Assembly: GCA_052388455.1 (NCBI GenBank) | Contig: JBQTIA010000102.1 | Span: 1-24,280 of the forward strand | Source of the DNA: CAZSNH01 sp052388455 | GTDB lineage: Bacteria; Pseudomonadota; Alphaproteobacteria; Rhizobiales; Hyphomicrobiaceae | DNA: 24,280 bases | Direction of reading: 5' to 3' | Shown here: positions 1 to 8,522 of the stretch, piece after piece | Position numbering within the stretch: position 1 is the first letter of the stretch | How the letters are laid out: the number at the start of each line of letters is the position of its first letter | Translations under genes and position numbers: made by a program | The notes under the pieces: model-generated | Database searches by the model: none | Seen by the model: only the letters and a program-made list of their open reading frames with translations | Told to the model about the DNA's origin: nothing

Positions 1-115
1 AGGGAATCCACCATCGCGATTTGCAAGGAAATCCACACACCACCGCGGACATCCTGCAACTCGGCGCCAACGCTCCTGACCATTCTTCAAGGCAGATCAG
101 CACGTTCCGAGTTCT

Positions 116-787
116 TCACGGACGACTGGCCCGCTCGGCGAGCACCGCGTCGAAATCGATCTTGCCGACCTCGATGACGGCCTGGGTGCGCGAGGCGACG
201 TTGAGCTTGCGCAGGATTTCTGAGACATGGGCCTTCACAGTCGTCTCGCCGACCTCGAGCTCGAAGGCGATCTGCTTGTTCAGCATCCCCTGGCGCAGCA
301 TCAGCAGCACGCGGAGCTGCTGCGGGGTGAGCGAGGACAGACGCTGGGCGAGATCGGGCGCACGCGACGCTGCCGCGGCGGCCTGCGGGGGCTGGTAGCC
401 CTTGGGCAGGGAGACGCAGCCCGACATCACCGCCTGGATCGCTTCGGCCAGCTCGTTCATGCGGACGGACTTCGGGATGAACCCCGCCGCTCCGTAGGTC
501 ATGACTTCGTGAATGATGCGAGGGTCTTCGAGCCCGGAGACCACAACGATCGGCAGCTTGGGATGCAGCGCGCGCAGCTCCAGCAGGCCATCGAAGCCAC
601 GCGTGCCGGGCATGGAGAGATCGAGCAGCACCATGTCGACGGTCGAGTCGGCGGCCAGCGACTCCTTCGCCGCAGAGATCGAGGTCGCCGTCGCAATGCG
701 GGCATCGGCGAACGTCACGCCGATTGCCCGCTGCAGCGCTTCCAGGAACAGTGGATGATCGTCGATGACGAGAAAGCTCGCCGGCAT
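116..787 (-). CDS. LuxR/NarL-family response regulator
   Basis: Two-component response regulator of about 223 residues with an N-terminal receiver domain and a C-terminal LuxR-type helix-turn-helix. The receiver shows the acidic pair in VIDDHPLF near residue 9, the phospho-acceptor Asp in LLDLSMPG near residue 56, and the conserved Lys in FIPKS near residue 106. The C-terminal domain begins at LSSLTPQQLRVL and contains the recognition-helix motif GETTVKAHVSEILRKL. The ATG at 787 was chosen because the receiver fold starts at once and a GGAG lies about 9 bases upstream; in-frame starts at 853 and 883 would only add a nonconserved leader. No histidine kinase is visible in the window, so the signal and target genes are unknown. 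It lies downstream of tRNA-Thr on the same strand and is probably transcribed separately. Confidence 0.88.
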   Translation of the reverse strand: MPASFLVIDDHPLFLEALQRAIGVTFADARIATATSISAAKESLAADSTVDMVLLDLSMPGTRGFDGLLELRALHPKLPIVVVSGLEDPRIIHEVMTYGAAGFIPKSVRMNELAEAIQAVMSGCVSLPKGYQPPQAAAAASRAPDLAQRLSSLTPQQLRVLLMLRQGMLNKQIAFELEVGETTVKAHVSEILRKLNVASRTQAVIEVGKIDFDAVLAERASRP

Positions 788-1082
788 CGGCACTGGCTCC
801 GACCTGCCGCCCTTCGCAGGGCGCGCGATCACGACGCTTGGTCCGGTAGTCATAATCCAGGGGCGTCCCGAGGCCAAATGCAAGTTGATATTTCGACGGC
901 GAAACCCTTGCCCATGAGCGCTGTTTCGTCGATTGGCCTTTAGTCACGACAGCGCATATCCACGCCTTCGACGAAGGGACAAACTGCTGCTCTGGCGGAC
1001 GAGATGAGGGAGCAAGATCGAAGCCAGTCCTCGACCCCGATACCGTGCGCGCGCCGGCATGGCGGCTGCGCGCAAACAAAAG

Positions 1083-1158
1083 TGGTGCCGCTTGCGTGAC
1101 TCGAACACGCGACCCCGTCATTACGAATGACGTGCTCTACCGGCTGAGCTAAAGCGGC
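1083..1158 (-). tRNA. tRNA-Thr (anticodon CGT)
   Basis: On the minus strand a complete cloverleaf of 76 nt can be drawn. The acceptor stem GCCGCTT pairs with AAGCGGC, followed by the discriminator A and an encoded CCA. The D arm is GCTC/GAGC. The anticodon stem CGTCA/TGACG holds the loop TTCGTAA, which reads CGT (Thr). The T arm GCGTG/CACGC has loop TTCGAGT. It decodes ACG, a common Thr codon in a high-GC genome. Confidence 0.96.
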
Positions 1159-1185
1159 GGATACCCGACGTGCGGGAGCCCCGTG

Positions 1186-1213
1186 GCATAGCCGCTGGCT
1201 GCGGGCTTTGCAA
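1186..1213 (-). promoter_or_regulatory. Candidate sigma-70 promoter for tRNA-Thr
   Basis: On the minus strand TTGCAA (1208-1213) and CTATGC (1186-1191) are separated by 16 bases. This would start transcription roughly 20 bases before the mature tRNA 5' end. The match is reasonable but based on consensus only. Confidence 0.4.
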
Positions 1214-1303
1214 GGCGCCCGACATCAGGGCCTGCCGCCGGTCCACGGAGGCCCGGACTTGGAGTGCCAACGGCCTAATTTGCGTGCCCGATACCCGAGC
1301 GGC

Positions 1304-3412
1304 TCATGATGGTCGGACAGTACGAACCACCGCGGTCTCCGCCAGTTCATCGATTTCGGGCCCTGGGTCATCCGGCGGCCGCGTCGGCATGTAGATCGGC
1401 GGTTCGGCGGCCCGCTGGCCGTCCGACTTGCGCCGTCTTTTCGGCTCCGGCCGGGTATCAGCTCTGGTCTCACCGCGAGCCTCCGAAGACGGCGAAGGGC
1501 CGTTTTCCGGCGTTTGCCCTGGACGGCCCTCGGAACTGTCGACCGGCTTGCCGTCGGACCGGCTCGCAGCAGCACGGCTCGAGGCCGAGGTCCCGTCGCG
1601 ACGGCTGGCCGAACGTATCGTGCGACTGGGCGAAGCCGGGACGATTCGGGCGTCGTCGTTTTCCGCGCTCTTGCCCGAACCTTGCGCCGAGCTTTGGTTC
1701 GATACCTCACCGGTTTCCTCGCCCAGAGCTTCGCCGACATCCGAAACCGGACGAGACACCGTCGCTGCGACGTCGCCTTTCTGCGCGGTCGCTGATCCGG
1801 GACCTCCGATTTCGGCGAGATGCAACGGGTGTTCGGCAACCGGCACAGGGATGGGCGCCGGCGCGCGCCGCTCGTCGGCTGGCTCGGTCGCAGTGATAGA
1901 TGGTGCAGTTCGCGACACGGTTTCAGCATCGACGACGGCGGCTCTGCGAGCGGTGCGCGACGGCTTCGCCGACACAGACGGTGGGACGGCCTCCGGAACG
2001 GCCGTCGCCGCAACGATGTGCGGTTGGTCGGCCGTCTCTTCGGGCGTGATGTCGATGTCGACGCTCGTCGCCCCCAGCGCAACCAGCGATTCGAGCCGGG
2101 TCGTCAGTTCCTCGCCCTCGGCAGCCTGCATGTCATCGACCGGCACACGCCACTGGAACGCATCGAGCGTGCCTGTGACGGGTGAGATCGCCGCCCAGCG
2201 CTCCGAGACGATGCCGTCGGCGGTCCAGGCCGGATCGCGCGGCGCGTTGACGGCACGGGCCAGCCACTCACGCACCCTGCCCCTGTCGCCGTGCTCCTCG
2301 CCCTCGATGCGAGCCATCAGGGTGGCGATCCGCTGCGTCAATCGCGATTCGAGCATCGGGGCCAGCGCCGAGCGGGCCTCGTCGAACCGCTTCGATTCGA
2401 TGGCGGCCGAAGCCACCGCGATCGGCCCTTCGATCGAATGCGGGGTCAGGGCCGCGAGCTGCTTCACGCGGTCGAGGCGGTCGCGCGGACTGTCCCCGAT
2501 GCGGGCGTAGGCGTACGCCGCCGCCAGCTCGGGATGCGGAGACTTGGCCCAGGTTTTCTGCAGCACCTTCGCCGCGCGCGGCGTGTTCCCGCGCGAAGCG
2601 AGCAGCCGCCCGGCAATGGCCGCCGCGGGGACGAGCGAGGGAGCCAGTGCGTGCGCCTCCATGGCGATGGTCAACGCCTTGCCGGAGTCGGCGTCCTCCA
2701 GATTTTGTGCCTGGGCACTGAGCAGCACGGCACGGCGGCGGTCGGCGGTCGGTTTGTCGAGGTGCGCGTGCTTGCGAGCAAGCGTCAGCGTCTCCAGAGC
2801 GCCGGTCCAGTCGCTGGCCTTGCACTGGAGATCGAACAACGCCTCGACCGGCCAGGCGAGTTTCGGATTGAGCCGCAGGGCCCGCTCGGCGAACTGTCGC
2901 GCCGGCTCGGCCTCCTGCAGCCGCGCGGCTTCGAGATATAAACCTCTGAGGCCTAGCTGCTCGGTATCCGGCGACGAGAGCATGGCCTCGAAAATACGCC
3001 GCGCAGTGGCCTTGTCTCCCGAGAGCTGCGCGGCCTGTGCCCGCAGCAGATGCGTCAGCGGTTCGTTGGGGAGCGACTTGCGGGCGGCCAGCGCATAGCG
3101 CGTGGCATTGCCGCGATCGCCGGCGCCGACCGCGATCATGCCGCTGGAAAGCGCATCCAGCCCACGCTGCTGCTTGCGCCGCATCAGAAGTCGACCGACG
3201 GTCGCCGGGCTCGTCCAGAGCTGCCGAAGCACCGACCAGACGACGACCGCGGCGGCAGTCAGAAACGTCAAGGCGACCACCGCGTTGAATACGCTCAGCT
3301 CGCCGCGATAGCCTTCCCAGTCCACGACGATGTTTCCAGGACGGTCGGCGAGCCACGACAGACCGACGGTAATCACCAGCACGGCGACGAAATAGAGCAC
3401 GAGACGGGACAT
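1304..3412 (-). CDS. hemY: HemY-like membrane TPR protein
   Basis: A 702-residue inner-membrane protein of the HemY (HemY_N) family. Two hydrophobic segments lie at about residues 3-21 and 43-63. Between them is the family-typical stretch VDWEGYRGELS. Helical TPR-like repeats follow, for example LRAQAAQLSGDKATARRIF and later pairs, to about residue 450. The last 230 or so residues are rich in Pro, Ser, Arg and Glu, look disordered, and end near YMPTRPPDDPGPEID, a tail I associate with alphaproteobacterial HemY proteins. The ATG at 3412 begins exactly at the first membrane segment, with AGGAT upstream; an ORF extension to 3655 overlaps mic60 and is not used. It follows mic60 by 25 bp and shares the hem operon. 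The biochemical role of this HemY family is not settled; it is distinct from the protoporphyrinogen oxidase that is also called HemY in Bacillus. Confidence 0.85.
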   Translation of the reverse strand: MSRLVLYFVAVLVITVGLSWLADRPGNIVVDWEGYRGELSVFNAVVALTFLTAAAVVVWSVLRQLWTSPATVGRLLMRRKQQRGLDALSSGMIAVGAGDRGNATRYALAARKSLPNEPLTHLLRAQAAQLSGDKATARRIFEAMLSSPDTEQLGLRGLYLEAARLQEAEPARQFAERALRLNPKLAWPVEALFDLQCKASDWTGALETLTLARKHAHLDKPTADRRRAVLLSAQAQNLEDADSGKALTIAMEAHALAPSLVPAAAIAGRLLASRGNTPRAAKVLQKTWAKSPHPELAAAYAYARIGDSPRDRLDRVKQLAALTPHSIEGPIAVASAAIESKRFDEARSALAPMLESRLTQRIATLMARIEGEEHGDRGRVREWLARAVNAPRDPAWTADGIVSERWAAISPVTGTLDAFQWRVPVDDMQAAEGEELTTRLESLVALGATSVDIDITPEETADQPHIVAATAVPEAVPPSVSAKPSRTARRAAVVDAETVSRTAPSITATEPADERRAPAPIPVPVAEHPLHLAEIGGPGSATAQKGDVAATVSRPVSDVGEALGEETGEVSNQSSAQGSGKSAENDDARIVPASPSRTIRSASRRDGTSASSRAAASRSDGKPVDSSEGRPGQTPENGPSPSSEARGETRADTRPEPKRRRKSDGQRAAEPPIYMPTRPPDDPGPEIDELAETAVVRTVRPS

Positions 3413-3437
3413 CGGATCACGATCCTGACGGGTGGAA

Positions 3438-5405
3438 CTAATTCGAGCCGCTCGCTGCGGGGAGAGGCTTGGCCGGTGAGGGATTGGCCCCCGTTTTGCT
3501 GCCTGAACCGGGTGGCGGCTCCGGCAGTGCACTCGGCGGAGTGCTGTTCGGCATACCGGGTTGCGCGCCGACGCCGGCTGCTGGGACCGTGGCGCCACCC
3601 GCGAGGCTGTCCTTGATCTGCGCCTCGACGGCGGCGATGGCGCGATCGACGGCATTGCGGGCCTCCGCCTTGGCCAGCCAATCGCTCGCCCGGCCCGCTG
3701 CCTTCGGCGGGATCGATTTGGCCTGCTCCAGGGCGTCGGCGAGCCGCCCGTCCTTCAGGGCCGTCTCCATGCGCGCGACCACCGCCTCGGCGCCCTTGTC
3801 GTCGGCATCATGACTGACCTTGCGCACCCGCACGACCGATCGCGCGCCCGCCACCAGCCGATCGATCACGCCCGCGTCTTCGGATCGCGTGTCGGCGTCT
3901 ACGATCACGAAAGCGAGCGGCCGAAACTCACGCTCCAGCTCGCTGAGGGTCGGCAGGCCGCCCGACTGGAAACGGTCGAGCACGGTCAGATCGAGTTTGC
4001 CGCCCGATGCTTTGCGCACCGCGGCCAGCTCGCGCGCGTAGCTCTGGCCGCTATCGAGCGCCCGCTTGAGGTTGGCGAGTTCCAGCGATACCACGATGCG
4101 CTCGGCGTCCGCCTTGCGCTCCTGCTCGCTCCGCACAACCGACTCGAGATTGTTCTCCAAAGTATCCAGCTTGCCGGCCACGGGAGAGAGGGCGGCTGCA
4201 ATGTCGGCCGCCCTCACTATGGACTTAGCCTGGGTTTCGAGACTGGCGCGCAGACCATCGAGAGCGCTGGTCTGGCGGCCCTGCTCCTCCTTGACGACCT
4301 CGACCGACTGTGTGAGCCGCTCGCTGTCGGCTTTCAGGGCTTCGGCGCGCTGGCTGAGCTTCGCCACCTCCGATTTGACACCCTGCAGATCGCGCTCGGC
4401 GCGCTGTGCGCCTGCCCGCGCCGCTTCGCTCGCCTCGGTGACACCGCCGAGCCGGCTCGACACCTCCTCGGGCACGGTCTTGCGTACCGCCGCGATCTGG
4501 CTGTCGATGCGGCTTTCCAGATCGGCGAGACGTCCGGTCAGCGCCGCGAGCTGCGGAATGCGCCCCTTGTCGCCTTCGCTTCCTGCTGCCTGGGCCAGGG
4601 TGGCGAGCTGGCTTTCGAGCTTCTGCACGCGCTCGAGCGCTGTACCGGACGCTGTCGCCTGCGAAGCCTTTTCCGTCAGCCCCTTGGTTTCCTCGGCGAG
4701 GCGCGATTGAGCCGCGGCCAATCCGTCAAGCGCGGCCCGCATTTCCTCGAGCTTCGCGAGGCGCGCGGTCGCCTCGTCCAGCCGGCCAGCGAGCGTCGGA
4801 TCGGACGGTGCCGGCGAACGCGATTTTTCGAGCGCGCCGATGCGGCTTTCCAGTGCCCGGGCCTGTTCGCTGACGTCCGCCGCCACCGGAAGCAGTCCGT
4901 TGGCCTGCAGCCACTGCGCTCCGAGCAGCGCCAGCGCACCGCCCACGAGGCCGGTCATGAGATAACTGATCACACCGCCGACCGATCGCTCCGGCGGCGA
5001 TTTCGGCGTAACGGACACCCGCGGCGACGGGGCGGGCGGCTTCTCGGTTGCGTCGCCCTTGTTCGAACCGGACGTCGCCTCGGTGCTGGCCGCAGGGGGC
5101 GTTGCGGCGGAACTCGCTGGCCGAGCATCTCCAGCGGCACTGGCCGACGCCTTCGCGCTGCTCGCCGGCACCGATCCGCCGGCCGCGGACGAAGCACCTT
5201 TCATATCCGGCTTGTCGTCGGCCTTGCCGCCGGTCTTCTGGGCCGTCGTTTCATTGGGCTTGGTCGACGGTTCAGACGACTTGATTTCCGTCGCCTTCAG
5301 ATCGAGCGTCGCGTGCGGTCGCTTCGGCGCGCCACCCTCCGCAGGACGTCCCGCATCCTTACCCGTGCCGGGATTGGGGCCTGGACCTTCTGGCTTCGAG
5401 GTCAT
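3438..5405 (-). CDS. Mitofilin/Mic60-family membrane protein (COG4223)
   Basis: A 655-residue protein with the layout of alphaproteobacterial Mic60, the relative of mitochondrial mitofilin that shapes intracytoplasmic and inner membranes. Residues 1-140 are a low-complexity Ser/Ala/Pro/Lys-rich cytoplasmic region carrying ATLDLKATEI at about 32-41. One membrane segment spans about residues 143-167 (ISYLMTGLVGGALALLG). A long Ala/Glu/Arg-rich coiled coil then runs from about 175 to 450. The C-terminal helical part (FQSGGLPTLSELEREF onward) matches the mitofilin signature region, followed by a Pro/Ser-rich tail. Placement between hemD and hemY is the characteristic locus of this gene in alphaproteobacteria. 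The ATG at 5405 has GGAG about 10 bases upstream; the frame stays open to 5648 but the added residues are Arg-rich noise. Naming is by architecture and synteny, since sequence conservation in this family is low. Confidence 0.82.
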   Translation of the reverse strand: MTSKPEGPGPNPGTGKDAGRPAEGGAPKRPHATLDLKATEIKSSEPSTKPNETTAQKTGGKADDKPDMKGASSAAGGSVPASSAKASASAAGDARPASSAATPPAASTEATSGSNKGDATEKPPAPSPRVSVTPKSPPERSVGGVISYLMTGLVGGALALLGAQWLQANGLLPVAADVSEQARALESRIGALEKSRSPAPSDPTLAGRLDEATARLAKLEEMRAALDGLAAAQSRLAEETKGLTEKASQATASGTALERVQKLESQLATLAQAAGSEGDKGRIPQLAALTGRLADLESRIDSQIAAVRKTVPEEVSSRLGGVTEASEAARAGAQRAERDLQGVKSEVAKLSQRAEALKADSERLTQSVEVVKEEQGRQTSALDGLRASLETQAKSIVRAADIAAALSPVAGKLDTLENNLESVVRSEQERKADAERIVVSLELANLKRALDSGQSYARELAAVRKASGGKLDLTVLDRFQSGGLPTLSELEREFRPLAFVIVDADTRSEDAGVIDRLVAGARSVVRVRKVSHDADDKGAEAVVARMETALKDGRLADALEQAKSIPPKAAGRASDWLAKAEARNAVDRAIAAVEAQIKDSLAGGATVPAAGVGAQPGMPNSTPPSALPEPPPGSGSKTGANPSPAKPLPAASGSN

Positions 5406-5464
5406 GGGACTGTGGACTCCGGGTTCGTGGCGCTGTCTATCGCGGTCGCGTGGATTTCGACCTT

Positions 5465-5490
5465 GGCGATTGCGAAAAGGGCGATTGCGA
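5465..5490. repeat. 11-bp direct repeat upstream of mic60
   Basis: GGCGATTGCGA occurs at 5465-5475 and again at 5480-5490, a 15-base period, inside the 167-bp gap between hemD and mic60. This is the only sizeable gap inside the hem operon, so the repeat could be a regulatory site for mic60. It could equally be chance low complexity. Confidence 0.4.
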
Positions 5491-5572
5491 TCCTGATGAT
5501 CTCGACCTTTTGCAACGGCCGGGTGCAAGCTCCGGCGCAGAGAGCGGACGCGCATCCCGGCCTTGTCGAGCT

Positions 5573-6301
5573 TCAGTGGGATTTTGACGCCATCCGGTCG
5601 ATAAGGGCAAGTAGTTCTTCCGTGTTTGGCGCCTCTGCAACGTGACAACTCGCGGGCGGAATGACACCGAGCCGGTTCGCGACGGCGGCCGACAGGCAGA
5701 AATAGTGAAAGCCGCGCACCGCCTCGTCGAGGCCGGCGGCGGTCGTTAACTCTACGAACACTTCAGCGGTCCGCGGTGACATGAGGATGACGCCGTCGAC
5801 GAGGCCGTCGCGCAGGTCGGCAATGACGCCGGGAGCGAGCGCCTCGACGGCCTCGCTCCGGTAGACGATCTTGCGCAGAACCGTGAAGCCCCGCTCTTCC
5901 AGCGCGCTCTCGAGGTCGAACGCCTGCCGGTCGCCGGCGAGAAGCAGCAGCGGGCGTCCACCGGGTTCGCCACGCGACACGATCACCGGCACCAGATCGC
6001 GCGCCGACGCAGGACCAGGCACGATGCGCTCGAAGCCCAGCTCGGCGGCCATCTCGGCCGTACCCGGCCCGACCGTGAAGATGGGCAGTCGCGTCGCCTT
6101 GGAGAGTACCGGATTGCCGGCGAGCGCCCTGAGCGCATTGCGGCTGGTGGCGACGAGCGCCTGGATGTCGTTGAGGGGAATTTGTGCCCGCGAGTAACGA
6201 ATGGCGAGGAGTGGCACCACGATGCCGACGTGGCCGAGGCTCGCCAGCTTGTCCTTGAGCAGCGAGGCGTCGGGCTCGGGCCGGGTCACCAGCAGGCGCA
6301 T
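5573..6301 (-). CDS. hemD: Uroporphyrinogen-III synthase
   Basis: A 242-residue cytosolic enzyme that closes and rearranges hydroxymethylbilane into uroporphyrinogen III, the last common precursor of haem, sirohaem, cobalamin and chlorophylls. The family is poorly conserved, but several marks fit: the start MRLLVTRPEPDASLL, the segment ALVATSRNALRAL, FTVGPGTAEMAAELGF, and the C-terminal pair ILMSPRTAEVFVELT and FCLSAAVANRL. The ATG at 6301 overlaps the hemC stop by one base (TGATG), indicating translational coupling with HemC, whose product is its unstable substrate. Length is normal for the family. Confidence 0.92.
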   Translation of the reverse strand: MRLLVTRPEPDASLLKDKLASLGHVGIVVPLLAIRYSRAQIPLNDIQALVATSRNALRALAGNPVLSKATRLPIFTVGPGTAEMAAELGFERIVPGPASARDLVPVIVSRGEPGGRPLLLLAGDRQAFDLESALEERGFTVLRKIVYRSEAVEALAPGVIADLRDGLVDGVILMSPRTAEVFVELTTAAGLDEAVRGFHYFCLSAAVANRLGVIPPASCHVAEAPNTEELLALIDRMASKSH

Positions 6302-7230
6302 CAGCCGAGCCCTGCCAGCAGCCGGCGACCTCCGCGTTCCAGGATGTCCTCGGCCGCGTCGTAACCGAGCGCTGCCGCCTCGACCAGCCGGCCCCGCCGC
6401 TCGGTTTCGAGACAGTGGGCGCCATCCGGTGACAAGAGCGCGCCACGAAATCCGATGCCATCGTGAGCGACGGTCGCGAGGCCCGCGATGGGCGTACGGC
6501 AGGAACCTTCGAGACGGCCGAGAAACGCGCGCTCGGCGGTGACGGCCAGCGCCGTTTCCTGGTGATTGAGCGGCGCCAGCAGCTCGGCGGTTTTCACGTC
6601 GTCGATGCGCGCCTCGATGCCGACGGCGCCCTGTGCGGCCGCCGGGAGCATGGTCTCCACCGGCACACGCGCCGTGATGCGATCCGCAAGCCCTAGGCGA
6701 TTGAGCCCGGCACAGGCCAGGAAGGTCGCGTCGGCGACGCCGTCCTCCAGCTTGCGCAGCCGCGTTTCGACGTTGCCACGGAAGCCGACGACTTCGAGAT
6801 CGGGACGCAGGTTTTTCACCTGAGCGTGCCGGCGCAGCGACGACGTACCGACGACGGCGCCCTTGGGCATCTCCGCGAGCGATCCGTACTTCAGGCTGAT
6901 GAAGGCGTCGCGCACGTCCTCGCGCGGCAGGATGGCGACGATGCCGAGCCCGTCGGGGAGCACCGTCTGCATGTCCTTCATCGAATGCACGCCGAAATCG
7001 ATGTCGCCGGCGATCAGCGCTTCCTCGATCTCCTTGGTGAAGAGACCTTTGCCGCCGGCCTCGCTCAACGGCCGGTCCTGGATTCGGTCGCCCGTCGTCT
7101 TGATGACGACGATCTCGAAGGCCGTCTCCGGCAATCCGTGCGCCGCCATCAGGCGCGCTCGAACATCGCGAGACTGGGCCAGCGCGAGCGGCGAGCCGCG
7201 GGTGCCGATGCGGATCGTCTGTCCTTGCAA
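6301..7230 (-). CDS. hemC: Hydroxymethylbilane synthase (porphobilinogen deaminase)
   Basis: A 309-residue cytosolic enzyme joining four porphobilinogens into hydroxymethylbilane. The N-terminus reads IRIGTRGSPLALAQS; the catalytic Asp is D86 in HSMKDM; the substrate-binding arginines lie in GTSSLRRHAQ and GFRGNVETRLRKL; Cys244 in EGSCRTPIAG holds the dipyrromethane cofactor. There is no ATG near the conserved start. I place the start at the TTG at 7230 because GGAGAG lies 6 bases upstream and the length then equals the family norm. The frame stays open to 7320. It is the first gene of hemC-hemD-mic60-hemY and diverges from tsaD. Confidence 0.94.
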   Translation of the reverse strand: MQGQTIRIGTRGSPLALAQSRDVRARLMAAHGLPETAFEIVVIKTTGDRIQDRPLSEAGGKGLFTKEIEEALIAGDIDFGVHSMKDMQTVLPDGLGIVAILPREDVRDAFISLKYGSLAEMPKGAVVGTSSLRRHAQVKNLRPDLEVVGFRGNVETRLRKLEDGVADATFLACAGLNRLGLADRITARVPVETMLPAAAQGAVGIEARIDDVKTAELLAPLNHQETALAVTAERAFLGRLEGSCRTPIAGLATVAHDGIGFRGALLSPDGAHCLETERRGRLVEAAALGYDAAEDILERGGRRLLAGLG

Positions 7231-7291
7231 GCCAATCTCTCCGGGTGCTACGCGGGCCGGCAGTGATCCCCGTCCGGCCGGTGGGGCGCCA

Positions 7292-7320
7292 TTAATGCCC
7301 GGCCCTGCGCGCGAACGCAA
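7292..7320 (-). promoter_or_regulatory. Candidate promoter of the hem operon
   Basis: On the minus strand TTGCGT (7315-7320) and CATTAA (7292-7297) are spaced by 17 bases, about 60 bases before the proposed hemC start in the hemC-tsaD divergent region. Consensus match only. Confidence 0.42.
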
Positions 7321-7344
7321 ATCTTCGAAAAGTCACTCTTTCCA

Positions 7345-8448
7345 ATGACCGCTGACGACCGCCAGGAAACCATCCGCCGCCTCGTGCTCGGCATCGAGAC
7401 GAGCTGCGATGAAACCGCGGCGGCCGTGGTGGCCCGCACGGGAAGCGGCCGGGGCACGATCCTCTCGAACATCGTGCGCTCGCAGTTGGACGAGCATCGC
7501 CCCTATGGTGGCGTGGTCCCGGAAATCGCCGCCCGCGCCCATGCCGAGTGCCTGGATGGCATCGTCGCGCGCGCGCTCTCCGAGTCCGGCGTCGCGCTTT
7601 CAGAACTCGATGCCATCGCCGCAACCGCGGGTCCGGGCCTGAACAGCGGCCTCGTCGTCGGCGTCGTCACGGCGAAGGCGCTGGCGCTGGCGGCGGAAAA
7701 GCCGTTTGTCGCCGTCAATCACCTGGAAGCCCACGCCCTCACCGTCGGGCTGACGGAAGGTCTGCTACCTCCCTATCTCATGCTGCTCGTCTCCGGCGGA
7801 CACACCCAATTGTTGCTGGTGCACGGCGTCGGCCGCTACGAGCGGCTCGGCACGACCATCGACGACGCGCTCGGCGAAGCCTTCGACAAAACGGCGAAGC
7901 TGCTCGGGCTCGGCTTTCCGGGTGGACCGGCAGTCGAAGCCGCCGCACGGACCGGCGATCCCCGCCGCTTTGCTCTGCCGCGTCCGATGAGCGGGCGCCC
8001 CGAGGCGCACTTCTCCTTCGCCGGACTGAAAACCGCCGTGCGCCATGCCGCGCAAGCCCTGGTGCCACTGAAGGAGCAGGACATCGCCGATCTCTGCGCC
8101 TCCTTCGAGGCCGCGGCGATCGACAGCGTCGCGGACCGCGTGGGCCGCGGAATCGAGCTGATGCAGCAGCGGCTGGGCGCGACCGCCCCGCGCCGGCTGG
8201 TCGTCGCCGGCGGCGTGGCGGCCAATGCCCGTCTCAAGGCTGCCCTGCACGAACTGACCCGCGCCGAGGGCTTCTCTCTGCACGTGCCGCCGCAGGCCCT
8301 CTGCACCGATAACGCCGCCATGATTGCCTGGACCGGCGCCGAGCGCCTCGCCCTCGGCCTCACCGATCCGCTCGACGCAGCCATTCGCCCGCGCTGGCCG
8401 CTGGATACCGACGCGCCCCGCGCCATCGGTGCCGGGGTCAAGGCGTGA
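7345..8448 (+). CDS. tsaD: tRNA N6-adenosine threonylcarbamoyltransferase TsaD
   Basis: A 367-residue Kae1/TsaD protein of the ASKHA fold. It transfers the threonylcarbamoyl group to A37 of ANN-decoding tRNAs, working with TsaB and TsaE. Signatures are LGIETSCDETAAAVV at about 14-29, the metal-ligand pair H126 and H130 in NHLEAHAL, the nucleotide loop SGGHTQL (150-156), GGVAANARL (289-297), and the metal-binding Asp322 in CTDNAAMIAWTG. Length is slightly over the norm because of a short hydrophilic N-terminus. It starts with ATG at 7345, diverges from hemC, and is followed by gpsA on the same strand, as usual in Hyphomicrobiales. Confidence 0.96.
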   Translation: MTADDRQETIRRLVLGIETSCDETAAAVVARTGSGRGTILSNIVRSQLDEHRPYGGVVPEIAARAHAECLDGIVARALSESGVALSELDAIAATAGPGLNSGLVVGVVTAKALALAAEKPFVAVNHLEAHALTVGLTEGLLPPYLMLLVSGGHTQLLLVHGVGRYERLGTTIDDALGEAFDKTAKLLGLGFPGGPAVEAAARTGDPRRFALPRPMSGRPEAHFSFAGLKTAVRHAAQALVPLKEQDIADLCASFEAAAIDSVADRVGRGIELMQQRLGATAPRRLVVAGGVAANARLKAALHELTRAEGFSLHVPPQALCTDNAAMIAWTGAERLALGLTDPLDAAIRPRWPLDTDAPRAIGAGVKA

Positions 8449-8522
8449 GCCGCCCGCCCGTGCAGCAGGTGGCCGTCACAAAGCTTGTGCTACTGTCTCG
8501 ACCGCTGCGACGGGGGTGAGCC

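Noticed and set aside
1..83. Minus-strand frame open from an ATG at 83 to the left edge, just after the response regulator
   Set aside because: Only about 27 codons are visible, with no clear ribosome site and no recognisable protein motif; it may be the start of a gene outside the window but cannot be supported.
1046..1074. Strong GC hairpin (TGCGCGC/GCGCGCA) just downstream of tRNA-Thr
   Set aside because: On the tRNA strand no T-tract follows it, so it does not meet the form of an intrinsic terminator.
87..1121. Long minus-strand open frame of 344 codons across the response regulator and tRNA
   Set aside because: Its composition is Arg/Ala-rich noise, it overlaps the well-supported response regulator in another frame and runs through the tRNA gene.
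3561..5645. A 694-codon plus-strand open frame opposite mic60
   Set aside because: It is a GC-driven shadow of mic60, rich in Arg, Leu and Gly without domains; the minus-strand protein has clear family architecture.
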